A DNA stretch of 64,000 bases from Alteromonas_F sp964429915 (GCA_964429915.1 CAYSDZ010000016.1:1-64000); one strand, 5' to 3'; numbered from the stretch's first letter, positions 1 to 9,572 are shown. Notes: generated from the letters alone by a model not told the origin. Numbers and translations: made by a program.

Positions 1-2
1 GC

Positions 3-1641
3 GAATTTGCCACCGCAAACGTGAATTTAAGCGCCAATCCTGATTTAACGGGATTCCATGGGTATTCAAAATGAACCACATGGTGAGCCGTGGTCATCCG
101 ATGATTTTGCAAAGTGGGATGACAGTACAGACGATAATAATTGGAAGTATGCGTGTGAAACGGCTTCAACTCGAATTTTGGCCATCAACCCCAATCTTTT
201 AGTACTGTGCGAAGGTATTGCCTCTTTTCCCAAAGATGGTTTTACTTGGACCTCTACCAACGCAAACGATTACTACAATAATTGGTGGGGAGGAAATCTT
301 AGAGGCGTAAAAGACTTACCTATCAACTTGGGGCCAAATCAAGCTCAGCTAGTTTATTCGCCGCATGACTATGGTCCTTTAGTGGCTGAGCAACCTTGGT
401 TTTATCCAGGTTTTAATAAAGATACCTTATACAATGACGTGTGGCGCGACAATTGGATGTTTATCCATGAGCAAAACATTGCTCCTTTATTGATAGGCGA
501 ATGGGGTGGCTTTTTGGATGGTGATGTTAACGAACGTTGGCTAGTTGCCATTCGAGATTTGATTGTTGAAAACGGTCTTCATCACACTTTTTGGGCAATT
601 AACCCCAATTCGGGCGATACAGGTGGCTTGTTAGAGGACGATTGGACTACGTGGGATGAGGCAAAATACGCGATTTTTGAGCCTTCTTTGTGGAAAAGTA
701 ACGGTAAATTTGTTGGCCTAGATCACGAAGTTCCGCTAGGTAGCCCATCCACAGGCATAAGCTTGAATGAATTGTATGGTGATACGCCTCCTCAGCCATC
801 GATTAATATCAGTTCACCCACTGCCAATACACAAATTGAAGTTGGGGCAAGTTTTACGCTCATATATGCCTTACAAGTAGTGAACGCTGTTAATGTTTAT
901 CAAAACGGTCAGCGCGTTGCCAGTAACGAATCCAGTGGTAGAATCAGTTTATCTGCGCCAAATAGCAGTGGCGAATTTACTGTCGAACTTCGAGAATTAA
1001 CAGAACAAGGCACAGAATCAGGTATCAGCTCTACCGTGAACTACCTTGCAGTTGAAGAGCAAGTGATACCTAGTTCTATTGGTATTGCATCTCCATCTAA
1101 TAATGCCGTATTTACACTTGGTGAAACCTTTACTTTATCAGTTAATTACGACAATGCAGATGGGTATGCCGTTTCCTTTAATGGCACCGAGTTTAATGTG
1201 TTCGATGCTAGTAGTACACAATTGGTAGCGCCTTTAGATGAGGGAGCGTTTACTGTAAGAGTGAGTGCGATAGACGAAACGGGTAACCGTTTAAATGCAG
1301 AAGACAGTATTTCAATTACTGTGAATGAACCATCAGATACCAGCGACCTAGCCTGTGAGATTGGTGCGACAAACGTATGGTCAAATGGCTTTACAGTGGA
1401 TGAAGTTATACTCACTAATAACTCTGCAAATTCGGTGCAAAGTTGGTCTGTGAACCTTGTGCTTCCCGCCAATGTGAGTTTTGAAAGAGGCTGGAAAGCC
1501 AACTATTCGAATAACGGGCAAACTATAACCGTTACTAACGTTTCGTATAATGGAAATATTGGAACAGGAGAATCAGTTTCCTTTGGATTTAAAGGGAGTT
1601 ACTCAGGTAGTTTTGTAGCGCCAACGTGTAACGTTAATTAG
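3..1641 (+). CDS. GH5 endoglucanase (subfamily 1-like) with CBM2, 5'-partial and frameshifted
   Basis: C-terminal part of a secreted cellulase that should cleave beta-1,4-glucan outside the cell. The intact frame from 58 shows the acid/base motif NEPHG, SPHDYG, the nucleophile motif LIGEWGG and WAINPNSGDTGG, which resembles GH5_1 endoglucanases. About two Ig-like linker modules follow (roughly residues 245-430), then a CBM2 cellulose-binding domain (about 434-527) bounded by cysteines. Upstream, the frame starting at base 3 reads EFATANVNLSANPDLTGF, the expected stretch just before NEPH. It is out of frame with the rest, so a one-base indel lies in about 54-62. The ATG at 58 is therefore probably not a true start. 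The N-terminus lies outside the window. Confidence 0.85.
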
Positions 1642-1665
1642 CGTTCTAACAAAGCGATAAATATA

Positions 1666-1695
1666 ATCATTCCCCTCTATGTCGAGGGGGATGAT
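1666..1695. terminator. Bidirectional hairpin terminator between convergent genes
   Basis: A 12-bp stem (1666-1677 with 1684-1695, one G-T pair) closes a 6-nt loop. It contains a CCCCTC/GAGGGG core and A/T-rich flanks, and lies 25 bases after the cellulase stop and 14 bases before the stop of the opposing gene. The position suggests that it ends transcription in both directions. Confidence 0.7.
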
Positions 1696-1709
1696 TAAAC
1701 ATTTTCTAG

Positions 1710-3866
1710 TTAATAAACTCTCACTCTAATTTTCGGACAACTATTACCCTGTGAGAATTGAAGCTCAGAGCCTTGCAAAGATTTTGATGATGCATAGCTT
1801 GCGCTTAGCGTAACCGACCCTCCGTCTGAACCTGTTACTTCGCCTTTGAAACCACAGCCTTCACCTGCTTTGCTGTTCCAAAGTTGAATGGTTCTTCCTG
1901 CCAAGCCAGACGCAACGCGAATACAGCGAGAATTTGCAAGAGAAAAGTCTTGACGCCCACCCTCGTAGATCAAGCATGATGTTGCATCGCCATCGCCATC
2001 GCCATCGCCATCGCCATCGCCATCGCCATCGCCATCGCCATCGCCAATTGTTTCTCCAGAGCAGCTAATTGTGGTTGATAGCAAGGAATTGCTTTCAGAT
2101 GTACAATTAGCATTAACACCGGCATCGTTTTGGGTGTAGTCGAGCAATTCTCGGCCCGTCCAAAAAGGGATAATGACACCATTCTCAGATAGATGACGCC
2201 ATTCAGTGCCTTCAGGGCTTAGGTTGTCCCAACCAAACTGGAAAATACGGGTGGAGTCGCTGCCGTAAGGGGAAAAATCGTTAAACGAGCCATTGTCACT
2301 TAACTGTTTCTGTAAAATATTATTAAAAAATACGTTGCGAGGACCAGAAGAACCCGACCATCGTCCCGCATGCTCACCAGGAGCGTACCAAATGGGATAC
2401 CATGTTTCGTCACCCACACTGCAGTTGGGGCTGCAATCTCTATGCGCAAATGGAACCCTTACGACATTGTTTTCTATAAGGTTGAATCGTTCCCAACCAC
2501 CATGCAGATTGATATCAGCATCGATGTCGTTGCCCGTAACCACATTGCCAGAAGCCGACCACTGTAATGTTAAATGCCTAAGATCTCGAATAACGTTATT
2601 TTTAATAAGGCTATCCCACAGTTTACTATTGCGAAAATAACCATTACCTCCTTTTCCCTTATTCCAAGAACCAGCGAGATAATTGTCTTCAAATTGAAGG
2701 TTTTTTGACATTTCAGTGACGATAGGATGTGATCCCATCATCTGAATATGTACATTTTTAACAAACCCATTCACAGCCCATTTAAATACAATGCCATGCA
2801 TCGCCGCTTCGTGGTCGATGTTATTGTAGTTATTTTTAGCGTCTGCTTCAGTAAATCCAGCAGGGGCGGTTTGAGTGAGATAAAAGTCTTCAAAGCCGAC
2901 GCCTTCCACCACGTCAAGATTCACTGCACGGCTATTGTATTCACTGCCGCGGATCGCGACTGAACCATCACCTGTATTGGTACTAAAAACATTAAATTCC
3001 AAAGCCTTGTCGAGAGTAATACGCTTATTGGCTGAATCGACCGCCGAAATTTTAAAAATTTGCTGTCGCATATGAGAATTAACTCGATTCTCAGGCAAAA
3101 CACCTTGTTGCTGATAAAAATTATCTGTATTGGCAGAACCAACCCATACATAGTTTCCAACCTCATAATCGCGTACATTACTCAGTTGTATTGTATTTTC
3201 GCCTTGATTTGCGCTCGCAGTAATGTTTTCGTTCTTCCAATGAAAGTTGACTGAACCCTCATAAAAGTCTTTACGATTAGCTGGCGCCTCATTATAGCTA
3301 TCTGTATAAGAGCTATGTATTGCTCGTGTTTGTACTCTAAAAACACCACGACCAGGCCAAATCCAACCTCCTTTAGCACCGCCTGAATCTTTCATATCGT
3401 TTAAATTAAAGTCGGATATGTTGTCGTAGCGCGTATTATTATCAGGTTCAAAAATGAGTTTTGTTGAGTTTGTACTTTGAGGATCGCTACCTGCTCCCTT
3501 TATAATCAGGAAATTGGTATCAACATATAATTGCCGAGAAATATGAAGTTCGCCTGCGGGGAGCTGAATAAGAGAGAGTGCTGCATACGAGCCAGTACAG
3601 TTTTGCTTAATAGCATCAATAGCAGATTGAATACCTAAAGTGTCGTCCAATCCGTCGTTTACATAAACAGAATAGGTATCTGACATTTCAGAAGCAGTGA
3701 TAATACAGTCGGGATCGTTTGAATAATTTGATGCTGTGGGTAAGCTCATTCCTTCTTGATAGCCTGCACTAGACCAGTCGGGAAAAGCCGCGTTAACATT
3801 TAATGTGCTAGAGGACAAAAGCCCTATTGCCATATAGGAAAGTAGTCGGGATTTACGTTGTTTCAT
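1710..3866 (-). CDS. Secreted right-handed beta-helix (pectate-lyase-like) protein with GD linker and C-terminal domain
   Basis: A protein of about 718 aa. The start at 3866 gives a clean signal peptide (MKQRKSRLLSYMAIGLLSSS, cleaved near NVNAA); the longer upstream reading has no signal-like character. The first 560 residues carry beta-helix features: a GAGSDP turn, DDTLGIQSAIDAI near the N-terminus typical of pectate-lyase superfamily proteins, and many N/D-rich coils such as NNVIRDL and GNDIDADINLHGG. A run of ten Gly-Asp pairs then links to a cysteine-containing C-terminal domain of about 90 aa, perhaps carbohydrate-binding. It faces a cellulase, which suggests a polysaccharide lyase or hydrolase, but the substrate and the catalytic residues cannot be read from the sequence. 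Confidence 0.7.
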   Translation of the reverse strand: MKQRKSRLLSYMAIGLLSSSTLNVNAAFPDWSSAGYQEGMSLPTASNYSNDPDCIITASEMSDTYSVYVNDGLDDTLGIQSAIDAIKQNCTGSYAALSLIQLPAGELHISRQLYVDTNFLIIKGAGSDPQSTNSTKLIFEPDNNTRYDNISDFNLNDMKDSGGAKGGWIWPGRGVFRVQTRAIHSSYTDSYNEAPANRKDFYEGSVNFHWKNENITASANQGENTIQLSNVRDYEVGNYVWVGSANTDNFYQQQGVLPENRVNSHMRQQIFKISAVDSANKRITLDKALEFNVFSTNTGDGSVAIRGSEYNSRAVNLDVVEGVGFEDFYLTQTAPAGFTEADAKNNYNNIDHEAAMHGIVFKWAVNGFVKNVHIQMMGSHPIVTEMSKNLQFEDNYLAGSWNKGKGGNGYFRNSKLWDSLIKNNVIRDLRHLTLQWSASGNVVTGNDIDADINLHGGWERFNLIENNVVRVPFAHRDCSPNCSVGDETWYPIWYAPGEHAGRWSGSSGPRNVFFNNILQKQLSDNGSFNDFSPYGSDSTRIFQFGWDNLSPEGTEWRHLSENGVIIPFWTGRELLDYTQNDAGVNANCTSESNSLLSTTISCSGETIGDGDGDGDGDGDGDGDGDGDATSCLIYEGGRQDFSLANSRCIRVASGLAGRTIQLWNSKAGEGCGFKGEVTGSDGGSVTLSASYASSKSLQGSELQFSQGNSCPKIRVRVY
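1985..2044 (-). repeat. Ten-copy hexanucleotide tandem repeat encoding (Gly-Asp)10
   Basis: Ten perfect tandem copies of a 6-bp unit (catcgc on the + strand) inside the beta-helix protein gene. On the coding strand each unit encodes Gly-Asp, giving an acidic flexible linker between the catalytic-like region and the C-terminal domain. Because the unit is 6 bp, copy-number change alters linker length without a frameshift. Confidence 0.95.
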
Positions 3867-4126
3867 TAAGTTCTCAGTAATGTTGAACAATTTACATAAA
3901 AGAGAACATTGCTGAATAGATACATAGCATATATTCACAATGCTGCTCACGTATGTGTCATGCAATCCATACCAAAACATTCTGTGAACACAGACAGCAA
4001 AGCTCATGTAGGCAAACAATGTTTGGCGCTACTGGTTTTATTATTTTATGAACTTACCGTGAACCTAGGAAAGAGGACACGTAATAAATATAATTCAACA
4101 TTCTATTAACGCAAGAGCAACATTTT

Positions 4127-4480
4127 TCACCAGGGGCCATAAACAACTTTATTTTGTTTTTCCTGAACGACCGACAAGCTAAACAAGCTAACGTTATGTT
4201 GATGGCAAAGCCCTTCAATATACTGTTTATCTGCTTCTTTAAGCGTTAAATTTTCTACATACAATGTATTACATTGCCCACTGGTAACAATTTTTTCTAT
4301 CCACTTCGGCATTTTTTCTAAATTGGGCTTTTGAATACGAATACCGTAATCCATTTCTTTATTAAACGCTAAAGAATCTGAGAGTAAATAAGACCAGCCT
4401 TTCGACTGACGAGAAACAGGATTTCGTTGACTAATGGGTAACCTAACAACATTCTGTGTTTCGTTTGATTGATTCAACAT
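4127..4480 (-). CDS. sulA: SulA-like SOS cell division inhibitor
   Basis: A 117-aa protein resembling SulA, the SOS-induced inhibitor of FtsZ polymerisation. The region around WIEKIVTSGQCNTLYVENL and the following LKEADKQYIEGLCHQHNV fits the RecA-like fold of SulA. The start is set at 4480 because AGGTGA lies five bases upstream; an upstream TTG at 4495 has no such site. Directly upstream lie three near-consensus LexA boxes, which independently supports the SOS assignment. The gene stands alone rather than behind lexA, as is common in related bacteria. Sequence similarity to E. coli SulA is low, so the name rests partly on the operator. Confidence 0.7.
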   Translation of the reverse strand: MLNQSNETQNVVRLPISQRNPVSRQSKGWSYLLSDSLAFNKEMDYGIRIQKPNLEKMPKWIEKIVTSGQCNTLYVENLTLKEADKQYIEGLCHQHNVSLFSLSVVQEKQNKVVYGPW

Positions 4481-4502
4481 CTTTTTCACCTGCAATTGGT
4501 AA

Positions 4503-4554
4503 GTGTTTATTTATACAGTGTATGCACATACAGTAATACTGTATAAATAAACAT
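4503..4554 (-). promoter_or_regulatory. Three clustered LexA boxes upstream of sulA
   Basis: Three matches to the CTGT-N8-ACAG LexA site lie within 52 bases. On the + strand they read GTGT-N8-ACAG at 4503-4518, GTGT-N8-ACAG at 4518-4533 (sharing one base), and CTGT-N8-ACAT at 4539-4554. Each has one mismatch. The nearest is 22 bases upstream of the sulA start, so LexA bound here would block the promoter. Confidence 0.75.
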
Positions 4555-4563
4555 GCAAGTGCT

Positions 4564-5175
4564 TTATCGTTTTATTTTTCTAAACCTGAAACTCAATAAA
4601 AATAATCCTATGGCCCAGTAGTAAATTGACGATTGAAGCAGCGTTTTTTCAGCCCAGCTGAAATGCAAAAGAGCAAGGCACAATGCAAGGTAAACGTAAT
4701 TGTGAAGTGATTGCCATGTTCTTCCCATTCGCCGTTTGACATACTCGAATGAGGTGATGCTTAGTACAAACAAAATCAACAGCGTTACCATACCGATAGT
4801 AATGTAAGGCCGACAAATAACCTCATCTAGCAACAGCTTTATGTTTAATTGCAAATCAAATAGGGTATAAATGAGTAGATGAAAAAGCGCAGTAAAAAAC
4901 ACATAGAGGCCTAATAAACGCCGAAACTTCATCAAGTCTCCACAAGGTAAGTATTTTGCAATGGGTGATAAACTTAAGGTGGTTAGTAAAATGATAACAG
5001 CCGCTAAGCCAGAGTTATGAATGAGTGTTTTTACTGGGTCGGCGCCCAATTGGTCGGTTACGCCATAATAAAACAACACCGTAAGGTAGCCTGAAATGCC
5101 CACATGAATGCAAGCTTTTAATAAGCGTCGGGGTATTTTTCCAATACGTATCGGTTTGGAAAATAAACGTTTCAT
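4564..5175 (-). CDS. msrQ: MsrQ, heme-binding membrane subunit of MsrPQ
   Basis: A 203-aa integral membrane protein of the ferric-reductase-like (YedZ) family, which passes electrons from the quinone pool to MsrP. About five to six hydrophobic segments are visible (from HVGISGYLTVLFYY to YYWAIGLFLLSF). Histidines in HVGISG, FHLLIY and QSLHNYVYL plus LLHFSW are the likely heme ligands. Length matches the family. It lies 55 bases downstream of msrP in the same direction, the conserved arrangement, and is probably co-transcribed. Confidence 0.93.
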   Translation of the reverse strand: MKRLFSKPIRIGKIPRRLLKACIHVGISGYLTVLFYYGVTDQLGADPVKTLIHNSGLAAVIILLTTLSLSPIAKYLPCGDLMKFRRLLGLYVFFTALFHLLIYTLFDLQLNIKLLLDEVICRPYITIGMVTLLILFVLSITSFEYVKRRMGRTWQSLHNYVYLALCLALLHFSWAEKTLLQSSIYYWAIGLFLLSFRFRKIKR

Positions 5176-5230
5176 AGCATTAGCTCTTACAATTGGTTCT
5201 CAAACTGGGACTAGAACAAAAAACTCGCAT

Positions 5231-6253
5231 TTAGAAGTGCTTAGTAAGGTCCATACCTGAATATAATGGAGCGACTTCGCTGTAACCGTTGAACAACTCA
5301 GTTTCAATTCTATTCCTAGCTAACAAACCCCCTGTGGTAATTCGTCTTTCGCTTGCTTGGCTCCATCTTGGATGGCTGACTTTAGGGTTTACATTGGCAT
5401 AAAAACCGTACTCATGGGATGCCAAAATGTTCCAGGTTGTAGGGGGCTGCTTATCGGTAAGTCGAATTCGCACAAGAGACTTAATGTTTTTGAATCCATA
5501 TTTCCATGGCACGACCAAGCGCACTGGCGCCCCGTTTTGATTGGGTAAGGCACTTCCGTACATGCCTACTGCAAGTAGGCTTAATGGATGCAGGGCTTCA
5601 TCCATACGTAGTCCTTCAACATACGGATAGTCGATTCCGCCTCCCGCATAGCGACTTCTCACACCACGCATTTCGTCCGCGTTCGCATAGGTTTCAAATG
5701 AAAGGTATTTTGCCGATGATAAGGGGCGAACTTTCTTCACTAATTTACCGAGCTCAAAACCTATCCACGGTATTACCATAGACCACGCTTCAACGCAGCG
5801 AAGCCGATAAATGCGTTCTTCTAAGGGAAATTGCTTGTGTAAATCGTTGTAATCCATCGTGATTGGGTTTTCACAAAGGCCATCAATCACCAAGGTCCAT
5901 GGATTGACACCCATTGAGTGAGCATATTGAGCAGGATCGGACTTATTGGTACCGAACTCGTAAAAATTATTAAATGAAGACGCTTTTTCAAACGGGGTTT
6001 GTGTTTGGCTACTATCAGTACTTTTTTTATAGTCCAACGGTAGATAAGAGGAAGCAGATTTAGGTACTGTTTCTTTTTTAGAATCAAACAGATCAAAGAG
6101 TTGAGCATTCACGTTGGCTGAATTGACTAATAATGATGAAGCGCCAAAAAATCCCATTGATTTTAATAATGAACGTCGTTGCTTAAATACCGATTCGTCG
6201 GTTACATCGGCTTCTGTCAAACGCACGCTGGGTCTAAAACCTTTCCTAGTCAT
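5231..6253 (-). CDS. msrP: MsrP, periplasmic molybdopterin methionine sulfoxide reductase
   Basis: The catalytic subunit (YedY family, 340 aa) reduces protein-bound methionine sulfoxide in the periplasm using molybdopterin. A twin-arginine signal (KQRRSLLKSMGFFGASSLL, residues 25-43) shows Tat export of the folded cofactor-loaded protein. The molybdenum-ligating cysteine is Cys153 in YRLRCVEAWSMVIPW. The C-terminal half (KYGFKNIKSLVRIRL, PRWSQASERRI) is typical of YedY. The msrQ gene follows directly, so the two act as one repair system for oxidised envelope proteins. Confidence 0.95.
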   Translation of the reverse strand: MTRKGFRPSVRLTEADVTDESVFKQRRSLLKSMGFFGASSLLVNSANVNAQLFDLFDSKKETVPKSASSYLPLDYKKSTDSSQTQTPFEKASSFNNFYEFGTNKSDPAQYAHSMGVNPWTLVIDGLCENPITMDYNDLHKQFPLEERIYRLRCVEAWSMVIPWIGFELGKLVKKVRPLSSAKYLSFETYANADEMRGVRSRYAGGGIDYPYVEGLRMDEALHPLSLLAVGMYGSALPNQNGAPVRLVVPWKYGFKNIKSLVRIRLTDKQPPTTWNILASHEYGFYANVNPKVSHPRWSQASERRITTGGLLARNRIETELFNGYSEVAPLYSGMDLTKHF

Positions 6254-6328
6254 GATCTCAATTACTTCATTCTGTTTCTTTATATACTGTTTAAGACCGT
6301 ATTTTTCTCAAAAGAATTACAGTTATTT

Positions 6329-7666
6329 TTATAAAGCTAAGGAGTCATGAGTGCCTCCTCGTTTTGGCACAAACATATTGGTATATAAACGAGAGGCAAA
6401 TTCATCGGTCATGCCTGAAATATAATCACTGATCACGCGAAACTGACCTAGCTCGTCATTCGCTGCTATCCAGCGTTGGCGAGTATTCGCAGGTAACAAG
6501 CGTTCTGGGTCTGACGCAAAGGCTTCGAACAGTTCCATCACTACTTGTTGACCTTTGTATTCTAAGAGCTGAATGTCTGTTTTTTTGATAACGTATTCAT
6601 AAACAAACATCTTAAATACGTCCAATGCTTTTTTATACACCAACGGAAAAGTCGCATTGTAGTCTAAAAGTTGGTGTCGAAACTGCTCAAGCTTGATGAG
6701 TTCGATTGAGGTAATGAAACAGTTGACCAAAGCTCCAATCGTATTCTTTCGTACGTGAGCTTGCTGATTAAACAGTTTGTTGCCAATATCAACCATTGCG
6801 TCAGATAACCATTCGATATCTAATTGTTGTATGGGCTGTACAACCGATTCAACAAACTGTGATTGTTCTACGATACCCATAACAATAGCGTCTTCTAAGT
6901 CGTGGATCCCGTAGGCGATATCATCTGCTAGTTCCATAATTGAACAGTCGATTGATTTACATAGGGTTTTTCCGTGTTTGTCAGGCTGAGTAGAAAAGTG
7001 CGTTAGGTTTTCCCTATCGTCATGACACAAAGGTGCAAGCATCCAATCGAAGTTTTCCTGATCACAGCGAAAAAGCCCTTTTGCAGGGATCCATTGTTTG
7101 GCAACAACTTGTCTATGGGAGAAAGCAGACTTGGCCGAGTCATTTTTGTTAAGTTGGTCGATAAAATTAGGGTATTTCACCAAGCCAAGTAAGGATCGTC
7201 GCGTTAAATTCATGCCATTATTTTGTGTGTAAGGCTCTAGCTTGGTCACAATTCGAAACGTTTGACCGTTTCCTTCAAAATTTCCCCACTCACGCATCAT
7301 ATAATTCAGCGCGACTTCTCCACCATGACCAAAAGGCGGATGGCCGATGTCGTGTGCTAGGCACAAGGTTTCAATTAACGTGGCGTCAAGCTGTAATTGT
7401 ACCGTTTGCTGAGGGTATTTTGCCTGTAGTTGGGCGCATATCCCTGTTCCGATTTGTGCGGCTTCAAGTGAGTGCGTTAAACGAGTGCGATAAAAATCAC
7501 TCAAGCCAACCCCCAACACTTGTGTTTTCGCTTGTAATCGTCGAAAAGCCGCTGAATGCAGCACTCTGGCTTTGTCTCTTTGATAGGGAGAACGGTGATC
7601 GCCTTGTCTGGTTTCAGATCGAGATTGAAAGCGGTCATGCCATATAGGGTCGAACAGAGTCGTCAT
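6329..7666 (-). CDS. dGTPase-like HD-domain triphosphohydrolase
   Basis: A 445-aa member of the deoxyguanosinetriphosphate triphosphohydrolase-like family, which removes triphosphate from dNTPs. The metal-binding HD signature appears as TRLTHSLEAAQIG followed by CLAHDIGHPPFGHGGE, and a later MELADDIAYGIHDLEDA supplies the final Asp. The start is placed at 7666 (MTTLFDPIW), the usual N-terminus of the family, rather than an in-frame codon 8 residues earlier. The 297 bases before hppD contain no other gene. The gene is transcribed toward msrP, separated by about 75 bases. Confidence 0.9.
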   Translation of the reverse strand: MTTLFDPIWHDRFQSRSETRQGDHRSPYQRDKARVLHSAAFRRLQAKTQVLGVGLSDFYRTRLTHSLEAAQIGTGICAQLQAKYPQQTVQLQLDATLIETLCLAHDIGHPPFGHGGEVALNYMMREWGNFEGNGQTFRIVTKLEPYTQNNGMNLTRRSLLGLVKYPNFIDQLNKNDSAKSAFSHRQVVAKQWIPAKGLFRCDQENFDWMLAPLCHDDRENLTHFSTQPDKHGKTLCKSIDCSIMELADDIAYGIHDLEDAIVMGIVEQSQFVESVVQPIQQLDIEWLSDAMVDIGNKLFNQQAHVRKNTIGALVNCFITSIELIKLEQFRHQLLDYNATFPLVYKKALDVFKMFVYEYVIKKTDIQLLEYKGQQVVMELFEAFASDPERLLPANTRQRWIAANDELGQFRVISDYISGMTDEFASRLYTNMFVPKRGGTHDSLAL

Positions 7667-7963
7667 AATGGTTCCAAAAAAGGCTTGCACCTTTTTTTAA
7701 GGTTGTTTTGTTTATGTTGCACCATCAACTCTTGTATTTGAAGATGGAGTATTTCTTATTTTAGTTTTTTTTACCGATATTCGCGTTTTTTTGGTTAACT
7801 CTGCTTAGATTCGTGTTTTTTCAAGGCAAAAAAAGCAGATAAAACCTGTTAGTAAATGATAGCGTATTGGTATTACTCATGATGTGAAAGTACTTAGCGT
7901 GATGGGTCGTACAGGTTAACAGCTTAGGCCTTTCGAAAGTATGCGAGCGAGGAATAGTAAGTT

Positions 7964-9049
7964 ATGACTGATCTATTTGAAAACCCAATGGGGCTAGATG
8001 GTTTTGAGTTTGTAGAGTTTACGGCTCCTCAAAAAGGAATTCTTGAACCGGTATTCGATGCCATGGGATTCACTAAAGTAGCTAAACATAAATCGAAAGC
8101 GGTAGAGTTGTGGCGTCAGGGTGATATTAACTTTATTACCAATTACGAAAAGCAGTCTTATGCTTACTATTACGCCCTTGAACACGGCCCTTCAGCTTGT
8201 GGTATGGCATTTCGGGTAAAGAATTCCGCTCATGCTTACAAGTTAGCGCTAGAGAAAGGCGCACAACCTGTAGACATACATACTGGTCCGATGGAGTTAA
8301 AGTTACCAGCAATAAAAGGCATCGGTGGTGCAACGCTTTATCTCATCGACCGATACCAAGGCAGTAACACCATCTACGATATTGATTTTGACTGGTTAGA
8401 AAACGTCAATCGAAAGCCAGAAGGCTGCGGTTTTCACACCCTAGACCATTTAACTCACAATGTTTATCGTGGGCGTATGGACTATTGGGCACATTTTTAT
8501 CAGCAACTTTTTAATTTTCGAGAAATTCGTTATTTCGACATAAAAGGTGAATACACTGGCTTACTATCAAAAGCCATGACTGCACCGGATGGCAAAATTC
8601 GTATTCCATTAAACGAAGAAGCGATCGGTGGTGGGGGACAAATTGAAGCGTTTTTGATGCAGTACAATGGCGAAGGGATACAGCACATCGCCTTTGCCTG
8701 TGACGATCTCATTGCCTGTTACGATAAGTTAAAAGCGCGAGGTGTAAAATTTATGTCGGCTCCTCCGGCTAGCTATTATCAGATGCTAGAAGAACGTTTA
8801 CCTGAGCATGGAGAGCCTACCTCGGAGTTACAAGCAAGAGGCATTCTTCTAGACGGCAGTGTGCAGGATGGAAAACCGAAGCTGTTGTTACAGATTTTTT
8901 CTGAAGCTGCGCTTGGTCCTGTGTTTTTTGAATTTATTCAACGTAAACAGGACGAAGGGTTCGGAGAAGGTAACTTCAAAGCCTTGTTTGAATCGATAGA
9001 GCGAGAACAAGTAGCGAGGGGTGAAGTCGGGGAGAGTGAAAATGAGTGA
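7964..9049 (+). CDS. hppD: 4-hydroxyphenylpyruvate dioxygenase
   Basis: Converts 4-hydroxyphenylpyruvate to homogentisate in tyrosine catabolism, a cytosolic Fe(II) enzyme made of two VOC-fold halves. The iron ligands are in place: His162 (LDHLTHNV), His241 (GIQHIAFAC) and Glu323 (VFFEFIQRK). Length of 361 aa is normal. A GAGGA ribosome site lies upstream of the ATG. It is the first gene of a tight three-gene unit: its last 8 bases overlap the following VOC gene. Confidence 0.97.
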   Translation: MTDLFENPMGLDGFEFVEFTAPQKGILEPVFDAMGFTKVAKHKSKAVELWRQGDINFITNYEKQSYAYYYALEHGPSACGMAFRVKNSAHAYKLALEKGAQPVDIHTGPMELKLPAIKGIGGATLYLIDRYQGSNTIYDIDFDWLENVNRKPEGCGFHTLDHLTHNVYRGRMDYWAHFYQQLFNFREIRYFDIKGEYTGLLSKAMTAPDGKIRIPLNEEAIGGGGQIEAFLMQYNGEGIQHIAFACDDLIACYDKLKARGVKFMSAPPASYYQMLEERLPEHGEPTSELQARGILLDGSVQDGKPKLLLQIFSEAALGPVFFEFIQRKQDEGFGEGNFKALFESIEREQVARGEVGESENE

Positions 9050-9572
9050 GTTACGCTTGTCAGGCATTCATCATGTTGCTTATCGCTGTAAAGATGCAAA
9101 ACAAACAGTAGCGTTTTATCAACGCTTTTTAAATATGGAATTCCAGCTTGCAATCTCTGAAAATGAAGTGCCTTCTACCAAAGATCCGCATCCTTACATG
9201 CATGTTTTTTTAGATGCAGGTAAAGGGAATGTTTTGGCTTTTTTTGAATTGCCTCACCAAGCGCCGATGGAAAAAGACCACAATACACCGGAATGGGTGC
9301 AACATATTGCGTTTAAAATTGATTCTTTAGAAATGTTGTTACAAACAAAGCATCAACTCGAACAGGCAAATATAGAAGTGCTTGGTCCTATCGATCATAC
9401 CATTTTCACGTCTATCTATTTTTTCGATCCAAATGGTCATCGATTGGAATTGGCAGTGAATACTGCAACAACTGAAATGTTAACGGAATTAAAACGGGTG
9501 GCGCCTGCGATGCTAGAAGAATGGTCTAGAACCAAACAAGCGCCCAAACACGCAGATTGGTTACATAAATGA
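9042..9572 (+). CDS. VOC (glyoxalase/dioxygenase superfamily) protein in tyrosine operon
   Basis: A 176-aa single-domain-like VOC protein. It shows paired metal-site motifs (GIHHVAYRCKDA near the N-terminus, VQHIAFKID in the middle, HRLELAV near the C-terminus), so a divalent metal site is likely. The ATG at 9042 overlaps the hppD stop, the normal coupling; an in-frame GTG upstream is less likely. The stop overlaps the next start by 4 bases. It is not a second HPPD, being too short and lacking the HPPD tail. Its reaction is unknown; the context suggests a step on an aromatic-ring cleavage product or a related detoxification. Confidence 0.8.
   Translation: MSELRLSGIHHVAYRCKDAKQTVAFYQRFLNMEFQLAISENEVPSTKDPHPYMHVFLDAGKGNVLAFFELPHQAPMEKDHNTPEWVQHIAFKIDSLEMLLQTKHQLEQANIEVLGPIDHTIFTSIYFFDPNGHRLELAVNTATTEMLTELKRVAPAMLEEWSRTKQAPKHADWLHK

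Noticed and set aside
1146..1502. Antisense 118-aa open frame in the cellulase CBM2 region
   Set aside because: Opposite the CBM2 coding frame, with no ribosome site or family resemblance.
1985..2044. Possible CRISPR-like repeat array
   Set aside because: The 6-bp units are directly adjacent without spacers and in frame inside a gene; it is a microsatellite.
1970..2182. Open frame with repeated Met-Ala
   Set aside because: Another frame of the hexanucleotide repeat that encodes Gly-Asp in the beta-helix protein; no ribosome site and no independent content.
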